NCBI GenBank assembly: GCA_022821645.1
Contig: JAJEDE010000004.1
Location: 1-45,870 of the forward strand
Direction: 5' to 3'
DNA from: Chloroflexota bacterium
GTDB taxonomy: Bacteria > Chloroflexota > UBA11872
DNA: 45,870 nucleotides
Made by a program: the position numbers and the translations under genes
Shown: positions 33,434 to 39,947 of the stretch, piece by piece
Numbering within the stretch: the stretch's first letter is position 1
Layout: each line of letters opens with the position of its first letter
Notes under the pieces: model-generated
What the model was told of the DNA's origin: nothing
Databases searched by the model: none
The model's input: the letters and a program-made list of their open reading frames with translations, nothing else

Positions 33434-33778
33434 TTGCGCGCCTGCCGTCCACGATGCAGTCAATCAGCGTCGGCGGGAGAAGCGGAGGGGATAGCCGGGA
33501 TCAACGCGCAAAGTGCAGCCCTACGGGCCTTTCAGGTTAACGAAGGCTATATCACTTCCTACGCACCTGATCCTGAGCATGAAGGATTCGCTTTACTTCT
33601 TGAAGTTGCGTTCACGTGCAAGTATGTTCGACGAAATACTCTTACGGATTACTGCCAGCAAGAAGAGAGCCGAATGCACTTTGAGCAGTTCGAAATTGCT
33701 GGCAGCAAAGACAATGCCATATTGACCAGAACAGCTATGTCCACACGAATGTGCCTCGACCTATTTCGTCTTCGCTAG
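33434..33778 (+). CDS. Hypothetical protein in the low-GC island
   Basis: TTG 33434 opens a 114-residue frame whose first 25 residues are weak. From about residue 30 it reads as plausible protein (VNEGYITSYAPDPEHEGF, LLLEVAFTCKYV, MHFEQFEIAGSKDNAILT). No family is recognised and no ribosome-binding site is clear. It overlaps the end of an opposite-strand transposase-like fragment by 3 bases. It may be a fragment of a longer decayed gene. Confidence 0.35.
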   Translation: MRACRPRCSQSASAGEAEGIAGINAQSAALRAFQVNEGYITSYAPDPEHEGFALLLEVAFTCKYVRRNTLTDYCQQEESRMHFEQFEIAGSKDNAILTRTAMSTRMCLDLFRLR

Positions 33779-33882
33779 CAGCGGTCTACGGTTCCACAGT
33801 TTGGGCACTCAAGCGGATCAGGCCATCGCAAGCGCTCCCATTGCCACACGTGTGGATTCTTGAGCCTAGTATATTTGCCAAC
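33775..33882 (-). pseudogene. IS1595-like transposase zinc-finger fragment
   Basis: Read on the minus strand between two stops, this frame gives 35 residues containing WQWERLRWPDPLECPNCGTV. The LRWPdg-x-CPxCG pattern is the N-terminal zinc-binding signature of IS1595/ISXO2-type transposases. The frame ends soon after the first CxxC pair, so the element is a truncated remnant. No terminal inverted repeats were found. Confidence 0.4.
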
Positions 33883-34063
33883 TTAGACACGCCTGACGGA
33901 ACCTTCACAACTAGATCATGTTGAGGTGTCTGAGCGGGCCTGGCTCGGCCAAATGGAGGAGCTGGGTTTCGTGCAAACCTAGTATTGCGTCAGCTACATT
34001 CTAGCCGCCACCGCCCAGAACCGGTCGCTCTAGTGGAGTGACTCGCGATTGACAACTGAAACC

Positions 34064-34072
34064 TGCTATACT
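34064..34072 (+). promoter_or_regulatory. Candidate extended -10 of the secreted-protein gene
   Basis: TGC-TATACT matches an extended -10. A TTGACA at 34049-34054 is only 12 bases upstream, too close for a standard -35, so the extended element probably acts without it. The hexamer lies 33 bases before ATG 34106, which argues against using TTG 34049 as a start codon. Confidence 0.5.
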
Positions 34073-34105
34073 CCGCGCGGCCGCCGGGAACTCCGAAAAT
34101 GCCAG

Positions 34106-35002
34106 ATGCAGGATTACCGCACGCGAATTCGTGCAGGTATCGTTTCTCTAGTTGTTCTCGCGTTTTTTATTGTAGGAGTCACGCAATCAGAGACTCAGGC
34201 TCCGAATACCGCTGATCCTCCCAAGTTACCCATCGAAGTCTACTACCGTATCCTCAGTGAGTGTCAACCACCCTGGGACGCCACAGACACGAACGTCGTT
34301 GCCATTAACGGCCAGCAACTCGGCTATCAGCCGGACGACGTACAGCTTGTATTTCTCGAAGTATGGGGTGACAAGGCATGGCAACGCTGGCGCTGGGAAT
34401 ACGATTGCCTGTTTCGAGCATTGAATGAGCCGTACGTGCCGTCAACGACAGCGACAGGTACAACGACTGCTGTCGCCGTTTCAACTACGTCTGATCCTGT
34501 TGATCCGCAAACCAATCCGCACTATGCAACTGTTTATGATGTTGCCGTCGCACGTGGTGCGGACGACCAGGTGGCCTTTCATATTGCTTCTTTTGTTGTG
34601 ACAGACAACAGTGTTGACGATTTCCTGCGCGGGGTACACATGAATGTACTGTACGGGGAACATGGTTGTACGTATCGGTCCGACGCCTGCCCACTGGCTC
34701 CCGAACGTGAAGAGCGTGAGAGTACCGGCGATGGGAAGGCAAGCAGTAGATCTTCGAGTAGCGGACGATCCGCTAGTACGGATAGTTCGCCTGGCAGAGC
34801 ACGCCCCAGTCAAACTGCGCAATTCACGCTGCCTGCCTCTCTTGGATGCAGCTATGTGCCGGAATATTCACGGGGCCGTCATTCAGCCGACGATGTGCCA
34901 ACGGTGTCTGCTGAAGAATACCGAGCGGACCTTGAAGACAAGCATATCAATATTTGGTGCTGGCATCGTCACGAGGATGGCACATACCACCGGCACACTT
35001 GA
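34106..35002 (+). CDS. Secreted or membrane-anchored protein, unknown
   Basis: The protein has 298 residues from ATG 34106. It has an N-terminal hydrophobic helix (about 9-26, AGIVSLVVLAFFIVGVTQ), so export or anchoring is likely. The first domain (about 40-190) contains WGDKAWQRWRWEYDCLF and a Thr-rich segment. A Ser/Arg-rich linker (about 205-245) leads to a short C-terminal domain with GCSYVPEYSRGRHSADDVP, then INIWCWHRHEDGTYHRHT. Six or so cysteines, in the exported part, could form disulfides. The His-rich tail could bind metal. No family is recognised. GC content is near 50 percent, unlike the flanking genes. Confidence 0.6.
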   Translation: MQDYRTRIRAGIVSLVVLAFFIVGVTQSETQAPNTADPPKLPIEVYYRILSECQPPWDATDTNVVAINGQQLGYQPDDVQLVFLEVWGDKAWQRWRWEYDCLFRALNEPYVPSTTATGTTTAVAVSTTSDPVDPQTNPHYATVYDVAVARGADDQVAFHIASFVVTDNSVDDFLRGVHMNVLYGEHGCTYRSDACPLAPEREERESTGDGKASSRSSSSGRSASTDSSPGRARPSQTAQFTLPASLGCSYVPEYSRGRHSADDVPTVSAEEYRADLEDKHINIWCWHRHEDGTYHRHT

Positions 35003-35071
35003 TAGTCTCGTAGTCCGCTGGTATTGCCAAGCCTTTGATCGTTCAGGCACTAGGTGAGATTTTAGTAGTCA

Positions 35072-35077
35072 TATAGA
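35072..35077 (+). promoter_or_regulatory. Candidate -10 element, leaderless type, for the small lipoprotein
   Basis: TATAGA lies exactly 7 bases before ATG 35085. No -35 match was found. The spacing equals that before polA, mutM and the GlcD/E-type gene. Confidence 0.35.
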
Positions 35078-35084
35078 AAACGAT

Positions 35085-35231
35085 ATGAGGTTGAGTCAAA
35101 GTATTTTTTTGGCTGCTTCTTTCGCTGCCTTTTCCTATTCTGGGTGCGCTGACGGCCATCGTCCACTTGAGAATGCCATGCAGAATCCCGTGAAAGTCCT
35201 AGTCATCGACCGCATAGGCAGGGAGCCTTGA
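35085..35231 (+). CDS. Very small predicted lipoprotein
   Basis: ATG 35085 opens 48 residues beginning MRLSQSIFLAASFAAFSYSGC, a signal segment with a cysteine at residue 21 in an imperfect lipobox (YSGC). The protein ends PVKVLVIDRIGREP. That end faintly resembles the closing VEVLVIDHVEKP of the TIGR03435 (DUF3738) soil-associated family. The gene could therefore be an internally deleted remnant of such a protein, or a genuine tiny lipoprotein. Confidence 0.4.
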   Translation: MRLSQSIFLAASFAAFSYSGCADGHRPLENAMQNPVKVLVIDRIGREP

Positions 35232-35435
35232 GTCGAACTCGGCAACTAGCACAGCGTCTAGCAGGGAGAAGTGCCCGAGTGTCCGCCATATAGTCGGTTT
35301 CGAGGACCGTTGCTGTTCGTCGAGTCTTCGACCGAGGGTAGGTTAGATGGTGGAAAACCGCACGACCACTCGGTCTATCGGAATCCGAATATCGATTACC
35401 GAGAGGCCGCGGTGGCGGGGAGTTGATTGAAACGC

Positions 35436-36263
35436 CTATACCTGCCGCGGGCGGCGCTGGCAGAACGAGCAGTAGTGGGTGCTGCGCTGGCCAACGACGA
35501 TACGGCGGATGGGACGGGTGCAGCGCGGGCAGGGCTGGCCGGTGCGGCGGAAGACTTGGAGGTGATCCTGGTGGCCGCCGGGGGTGCCTCGGCTGGTTTC
35601 GAAGGTGCTGAATGACGTGCCGTGGTTGGCGATGCCCGACTGCAGGGCTTGAACGATTCCCCGGGCCAGCGCTTTGAGCTTGTAGGCGGAGATGCGGTCG
35701 ACGGGCGCCTCGGGATGGATGCGGGCGCTGAACAGGGCTTCGTCGGCATAGATGTTTCCAACGCCGGCGACGGTGCGCTGGTCCAACAGGGCGGATTTGA
35801 CGGCCACCTGGCGATCGCGAAAGGCGTCGCGGAGGGTGCGCCAGTCAAAGTCGTCGCCCAGGGGTTCGGGTCCAAGATTGCCGATGACGGTGGGCAGCTC
35901 GGTTTCGTCCAGCGCCCAGGCTCGGCCGAAGCGGCGGACGTCGACGAAGTGCAGGGCAGGGTCTCGATCCAGGCCCAACACCAGCCGGGTGTGCGGCTGG
36001 ACGGCGTCGGCCGGGCGCAGGTGGACGCGGCCGCTCATCATCAGGTGCAGGACGAAGACGCGGTCGGTGAGACGCAGCAGCAGGTACTTGCCGCGGCGGT
36101 CGACGCCCTCCACGCGCTGGCCGATGAGGCGGAATTCAAACTCCTGGACCGGCAGGCCAAGGGTGAGCCTCGGGTCCAGGACTGTCGCACGCTGGACGGT
36201 TCGTCCTAGGATGTAGGTATCCAGTTCGCGGCGGATCGTTTCAACTTCTGGCAACTCAGGCAT
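35436..36263 (-). CDS. mutM: Formamidopyrimidine-DNA glycosylase
   Basis: The 275-residue enzyme removes oxidised purines such as 8-oxoguanine. It starts MPELPEVETIRREL, placing the catalytic proline at position 2 and glutamate at position 3. The helix-two-turn-helix region includes VAGVGNIYADEALF. The C-terminal zinc finger is CPRCTRPIRRIVVGQRSTHYCSFC. ATG 36263 is fixed by the need for the N-terminal proline; longer frames are excluded. TAGTCT sits 7 bases upstream as a candidate -10. Confidence 0.97.
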   Translation of the reverse strand: MPELPEVETIRRELDTYILGRTVQRATVLDPRLTLGLPVQEFEFRLIGQRVEGVDRRGKYLLLRLTDRVFVLHLMMSGRVHLRPADAVQPHTRLVLGLDRDPALHFVDVRRFGRAWALDETELPTVIGNLGPEPLGDDFDWRTLRDAFRDRQVAVKSALLDQRTVAGVGNIYADEALFSARIHPEAPVDRISAYKLKALARGIVQALQSGIANHGTSFSTFETSRGTPGGHQDHLQVFRRTGQPCPRCTRPIRRIVVGQRSTHYCSFCQRRPRQV

Positions 36264-36270
36264 AACCGCG

Positions 36271-36276
36271 AGACTA
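36271..36276 (-). promoter_or_regulatory. Candidate -10 element of mutM, leaderless type
   Basis: Read on the minus strand the bases are TAGTCT, ending exactly 7 bases before the mutM ATG. No Shine-Dalgarno sequence or -35 match is visible. Confidence 0.4.
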
Positions 36277-36307
36277 TGGAACTGGCGCGTGCATAGCGCC
36301 CCACAGC

Positions 36308-36931
36308 ATGCAGATCGAAACCGACCCGTCAAGCGCCCCGGCCGATAGCGACCCGCCCGCCGAATCCGGCGGGCGGGGGCCAGCGGTCGTAGACAAGCGC
36401 GTCTTTTGGCTGCAAGTGGCGTCGCTTGTCGTGGTTACGGGCGTCAGCCTGGCGGCCATCCCATACGCGGAGGAGATTCGGCAAAACGCCGGGCCAGCCT
36501 ACCTGGCGCTATTCGTGGTATCGGTGCAGTCGGGCGCGCTGTTCATGCTGCCGGGTTTCGGCTGGGCTTCCATCGCGGTGTTCGCGGTGGCGTTTGACAA
36601 CGTCTGGGGGCCGGTTCTGGTGGGCACGACGGGCCAGGTGGCGGGCGAGATGGTGTCGTATCTGCTCGGAGTGACCGGCTCACCGTGGATCCAACGACGG
36701 AAGTCGTATCAGCGGGTCGAAGCCTGGATCAAGCGCTGGGGCCTGCTGGTGATCTTTGCCATTGCGGCCCTGCCCAATCCCGCATTTGACGTGGCTGGCA
36801 CCATCGCCGGGGCCGCCCGGCTAGGGTGGTGGAAGTTCTTCGTGGCGTCCTGGGCGGGGCGGTTGATCAAGAACATTGGGTTTGCAGCGATGGGGGTGCA
36901 GGGGGCGGACTTCATAAGGCAGTTCTTCTAG
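36308..36931 (+). CDS. VTT/DedA-like membrane protein
   Basis: The 207-residue protein has a hydrophilic Pro/Gly-rich N-terminus (about 35 residues), then several hydrophobic segments. The later region, ALPNPAFDVAGTIAGAARLG followed by WWKFFVASWAGRLIKNIGF, matches the VTT (SNARE-associated, DedA/TVP38) signature. The segment GTTGQVAGEMVSYLLG fits the re-entrant loop. Such proteins act in lipid scrambling or undecaprenyl-phosphate transport. It is divergent from mutM with 44 bases between starts. Confidence 0.85.
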   Translation: MQIETDPSSAPADSDPPAESGGRGPAVVDKRVFWLQVASLVVVTGVSLAAIPYAEEIRQNAGPAYLALFVVSVQSGALFMLPGFGWASIAVFAVAFDNVWGPVLVGTTGQVAGEMVSYLLGVTGSPWIQRRKSYQRVEAWIKRWGLLVIFAIAALPNPAFDVAGTIAGAARLGWWKFFVASWAGRLIKNIGFAAMGVQGADFIRQFF

Positions 36932-37012
36932 GCGCCGCGACGGCTGTGCGTGTGGCCAAGGGCCGGAGCGGCAACGACGCGACTCAATCTCGGGGGAATC
37001 GACCGGTCTTTC

Positions 37013-37774
37013 TCAGGCGCACGCCTCGGGCCGCCTGACGACCCACATGCGGCATTCGGCGCTGAAGTTGCGGATTGCTTCGGACTCCAGCGCCAGCTCG
37101 GAGCGCAGCTTGTTCTCGACGAGGATCAAACCGGCGTCGGCGATGAGCCTGATGACCTCATCACGCGCCGGGATGTGGATGTAGGTCAGAATGCCGGCGT
37201 CGGGGATTATGCGGTCGCCGAAGTCGAGTAGGCGCGAATCCTGTTCGCCGCGGTCCCAGCGAGCCCTCTCCTCGCGCCAGAACTCGACGAAGCGGGGTGA
37301 CGCGCGGTCGTGGGTGGTGAAAACGAAGTGACCGCCGGGTCGCAGCACGCGACGCACCTCGCGCAGCGCTTGCAGCCTGCGCTTGCGGCCAGGGATGCAC
37401 ATGAATCCCTGGGCGGAGAACAGGGCTCCGTGAAAGCTCGCGTCGTCGTATGGCATGGCGACGGCATCGCCGACGTCGAAACGGATGGGATAACCGCGCT
37501 CTGCGGCGATGCGCCGGGCCTCGGCGATCATGGCGGCGGACAGGTCGCAGCCGGTGACGCGGCGGTAACCGGCCTTGTACAAGCCGAGTGTGGTCCGTCC
37601 GGCACCGCAGCCGATATCAAGGATCGCGCCGTCGAGCGGCACGTACCTGTCGATCAGCAGCCGCTCGGACTGCCAGAGTCCGAGGGTGGTTACGGCGTCG
37701 ACGTATTTGCGGGAGTGGTCGGGGTCTTCCCACGATCCGCGGGCGTATGAGTCGTCGACAGCCTGATCGTTCAT
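37013..37774 (-). CDS. SAM-dependent methyltransferase
   Basis: The protein has 253 residues from ATG 37774. Motif I reads AILDIGCGAGRTTLGLYKAG, followed by CDLSAAMIAEARRIA, DVGDAVAMPYDDASF and LRPGGHFVFTTHD, a complete type 11/25 methyltransferase domain. Its substrate is unknown. A longer in-frame extension beyond 37774 crosses the divergent xdhC-like gene and is not credible. TAACAT at 37786-37791 (minus) could be the -10, leaving an 11-base gap to the start. Confidence 0.88.
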   Translation of the reverse strand: MNDQAVDDSYARGSWEDPDHSRKYVDAVTTLGLWQSERLLIDRYVPLDGAILDIGCGAGRTTLGLYKAGYRRVTGCDLSAAMIAEARRIAAERGYPIRFDVGDAVAMPYDDASFHGALFSAQGFMCIPGRKRRLQALREVRRVLRPGGHFVFTTHDRASPRFVEFWREERARWDRGEQDSRLLDFGDRIIPDAGILTYIHIPARDEVIRLIADAGLILVENKLRSELALESEAIRNFSAECRMWVVRRPEACA

Positions 37775-37853
37775 TGGTGTGTGCGATGTTAGAAGACTTC
37801 GACGATACTCGCGTGCCTGCTCGCCTGTGATGCGGCGATAGAATCGCACCACG

Positions 37854-38183
37854 ATGGAGGAGTATTTTCGGCAGATCGCCGCTCGGACCGCCGAGGGTGA
37901 GCGGGTGGCCTCGGCGGTGGTGGTGTCGAGCCGAGGGTCGACGCCGCAGGATATTGGCGCGCGCATGCTGTTCTTCAGGGACGGGTCCACTTGGGGGACG
38001 GTGGGCGGCGGCTGCGTGGAGGCGGACGTGCGGGCGGAGGCGATCCGGGTGCTGGCGGACGGCCGGTCGCGGGCGCTGGAAATTGACCTGATTGACGACA
38101 TCAAGGGCGAGGGCGACGTCTGCGGCGGCACGCTGGAGGTGCTGCTGGAGTCCTGGAGCGACGCTCCCCTGATCCGCCCGTGA
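37854..38183 (+). CDS. XdhC/CoxI family protein, N-terminal half
   Basis: The 109-residue protein carries the XdhC_CoxI domain: VVVSSRGSTPQDIGARMLF, TVGGGCVEADV and GDVCGGTLEVLLE. XdhC proteins bind the molybdenum cofactor and help insert its sulfurated form into xanthine dehydrogenase-type enzymes. In most bacteria this domain and the Rossmann-like domain form one protein. Here they are separate genes, the second starting inside the stop of the first (GTGA). TAGAAT at 37839-37844 lies 9 bases before ATG 37854. Confidence 0.9.
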   Translation: MEEYFRQIAARTAEGERVASAVVVSSRGSTPQDIGARMLFFRDGSTWGTVGGGCVEADVRAEAIRVLADGRSRALEIDLIDDIKGEGDVCGGTLEVLLESWSDAPLIRP

Positions 38184-39007
38184 TCGACCGCGCCGCCGCG
38201 GTGGCGGCGGCCCAGGAGGCGCTGGCGCGACGGGCGGGCATCGTGTTCGTACACCTGGTGAGCGCGCGGGGCGTCGAGGCCGGCGGGATTGGCCTGCGGA
38301 CGATCTACGAGTCAGGCGCAGGGCTCTCGCACGCGGTTGCGACGCCGGGGATTGACGAGGCGCTGGCGCGGGAAGCGGCCGGCGTGCTGGCCTCCGGGCA
38401 TCCGCGAGCGGTGAACCTGGGGGCCGACGGAACGCCGACTACGCGTCGGGACCGGGTCTATGCGCGGTTCCTGCTGGACCCGATCATGGCGACGCCGCGG
38501 TTGCTGATCGTGGGGGCGGGGCACATTGCAGTGCCTCTGGCTCGGCTGGCCTCGGTGCTGGAGTTCGAGACGATCGTGGTGGACGAGCGGGCCGACTTTG
38601 CCAACCGCGAGCGATTTCCGACGGCCGACGAGGTGCATGCGCGCCCGTTCGACGAGTTCCTGGACAAGTTCGAGGTCGACGAACGCACGCACGTGGTGCT
38701 GGTGACGCGCGCGCACCGGTTCGACGAAATGGCGCTGCGGCGGTTGCTGGGTTCGCCCGCGCCCTACATCGGCATGATTGGGAGCCGGCGACGCGTGCAT
38801 ATCGTCTACGGCACGCTGCTGGCGGAAGGTTACGGGCCGGAGCAGTTCGAGAAGGTCTACGCGCCGATCGGGCTGGACATTGGGGCGCGGACGCCGGCAG
38901 AGATTGCGATAGCGATTGCGGCGGAGATTGTGGATCTACGGCGGCAGGGGCAGGGGCGGCGGTTGTCATTGCAGGAATTTCGGCCGGGCGAGGGGGAAGG
39001 GCGGTAG
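38180..39007 (+). CDS. XdhC family protein, Rossmann-like C-terminal half
   Basis: The 275-residue protein has a short N-terminal XdhC_CoxI-like region (about 1-90). Its XdhC_C Rossmann domain begins RLLIVGAGHIAVPLARLA, then FETIVVDERADFANRERFP, HVVLVTRAHRFDEMALRRLL and YIGMIGSRRRVH. The cofactor-maturation role is inferred from the family. No molybdenum hydroxylase subunits (coxL, coxM or coxS) occur in the window. The start is GTG 38180, overlapping the first half. Part of the N-terminal domain appears duplicated in both genes. Confidence 0.9.
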   Translation: MIDRAAAVAAAQEALARRAGIVFVHLVSARGVEAGGIGLRTIYESGAGLSHAVATPGIDEALAREAAGVLASGHPRAVNLGADGTPTTRRDRVYARFLLDPIMATPRLLIVGAGHIAVPLARLASVLEFETIVVDERADFANRERFPTADEVHARPFDEFLDKFEVDERTHVVLVTRAHRFDEMALRRLLGSPAPYIGMIGSRRRVHIVYGTLLAEGYGPEQFEKVYAPIGLDIGARTPAEIAIAIAAEIVDLRRQGQGRRLSLQEFRPGEGEGR

Positions 39008-39142
39008 GAATAGCACCTCGAGAATTCGTGTTCGATCCCAGGTAACTCACCTTCATGCGAGGCAGGGCTCGCAGAGTCGCCGGCCGCTCTCGAAGTCACT
39101 TGCTGTATAGTCAAAGTACGTGAGCGCCAGCGGGGCGGCCGG

Positions 39143-39286
39143 TTAGAGCTTCGCGATGCGTAGCACCGCCCCGACTGGCACCCACGCTCCCTCAGCGTAC
39201 TGTTGGCCAGCTTCCTGCGTTTGCTGCTCTTCCAGACTAGGCGTCCCCCAAACCCCGCCTGAGATCAAATAGCTGGGGCGCTCCGC
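39143..39286 (-). pseudogene. Possible small ORF or remnant in the intergenic gap
   Basis: On the minus strand the frame between two stops reads 47 residues, including SYLISGGVWGTPSLEEQQTQ and AEGAWVPVGAVLRIAKL, which look protein-like. Only TTG 39268 could start it. No family is recognised. It lies downstream of the NarL-type regulator on the same strand and may be the tail of a lost gene. The rest of the 39008-39293 gap shows only a TATAGT hexamer at 39106-39111 on the plus strand. Confidence 0.3.
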
Positions 39287-39293
39287 TTAGCAA

Positions 39294-39947
39294 CTAGTCG
39301 TCGCGACTGAGGATTAGCTTGAGGTCGATGGCTCGGACTACGGCGGCGGTGCGGTTGGTGACGCCGAGTTTGGCGATGATGTTGGCGACGTGGATTTTGA
39401 CGGTGCGTTCGGAGATCACGAGTTCCTGGGCGATGTCGCGGTTGCGGGCGCCGCGGGCCATGATCTGAAGGACCTCGAGTTCGCGGGGGGTGAGAGCTTC
39501 GACGGGCTCGGCTTCGTCGTCGGCGTCCTCGGGGCCGAGTCGGTCGAGGAGTCGCTCGACGACGACAGGCTGCAGGAGGGAGCCGCCGGCGTGGACGCGG
39601 CGGATGGCGCGGACGAGGTCTTTGGGGCGCACGTCCTTGAGCAGGTAGCCGCGGGCGCCGGCGCGGATGGCTTCGTAGATGGCCTCATCGTCGTCGTAGG
39701 TGGTGAGGACGATGGCGCGCAGGCTGGGATTGGTCTGCCGAAGGCGGCGGATGGCTTCGGCTCCGCCCATTTCGGGCATGCGGAGGTCCATGAGGGCGAC
39801 GTCGGGGTTGGCCGCGGCGGCCTGCTCAAGGGCTTCGACGCCGTTTGAGGCCTGGGCGACGACCTGGATGTCGGCTTCAGCATTGACGATGGCGCCGAAG
39901 CCTTCGCGGACGATGGGATGGTCGTCGGCGATGAGGACGCGGATCAT
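39294..39947 (-). CDS. NarL/LuxR-type response regulator
   Basis: The 217-residue protein has a receiver domain with the acidic pair in LIADDHP, phosphoacceptor D54 (VALMDLRMPEMGG) and the conserved lysine in YLLKDV. The C-terminal LuxR helix-turn-helix reads LTPRELEVLQIMARGARNRD, then ISERTVKIHVANIIAKLGV. It is the second gene of the operon; its ATG overlaps the kinase stop by 4 bases. Regulated genes are unknown. Confidence 0.95.
   Translation of the reverse strand: MIRVLIADDHPIVREGFGAIVNAEADIQVVAQASNGVEALEQAAAANPDVALMDLRMPEMGGAEAIRRLRQTNPSLRAIVLTTYDDDEAIYEAIRAGARGYLLKDVRPKDLVRAIRRVHAGGSLLQPVVVERLLDRLGPEDADDEAEPVEALTPRELEVLQIMARGARNRDIAQELVISERTVKIHVANIIAKLGVTNRTAAVVRAIDLKLILSRDD

Larger units (their letters stand above)
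33029..35435. other. Lower-GC island with gene remnants
   Basis: Composition changes here. Counted lines give 27/60 GC at 34141-34200 and 31/60 at 35101-35160, against 43/60 at 32161-32220 in the rqcH gene. The island contains several short ORFs or gene fragments, a zinc-finger fragment of transposase type, a secreted protein and a small lipoprotein, listed separately. Stretches with no reading I can defend are 33344-33433, 33886-34048 and 35232-35435. Its composition and broken genes suggest acquired, decaying DNA between two conserved blocks. Confidence 0.65.

Noticed and set aside
34049..34105. TTG 34049 as the start of the secreted protein
   Set aside because: The first codons coincide with TTGACA and the extended -10 TGCTATACT, so transcription would begin after them. 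ATG 34106 directly precedes the signal helix.
37775..38254. Extension of the second methyltransferase to 38254
   Set aside because: It is antisense to the xdhC-like genes and has no similarity to the family; ATG 37774 starts the conserved region.
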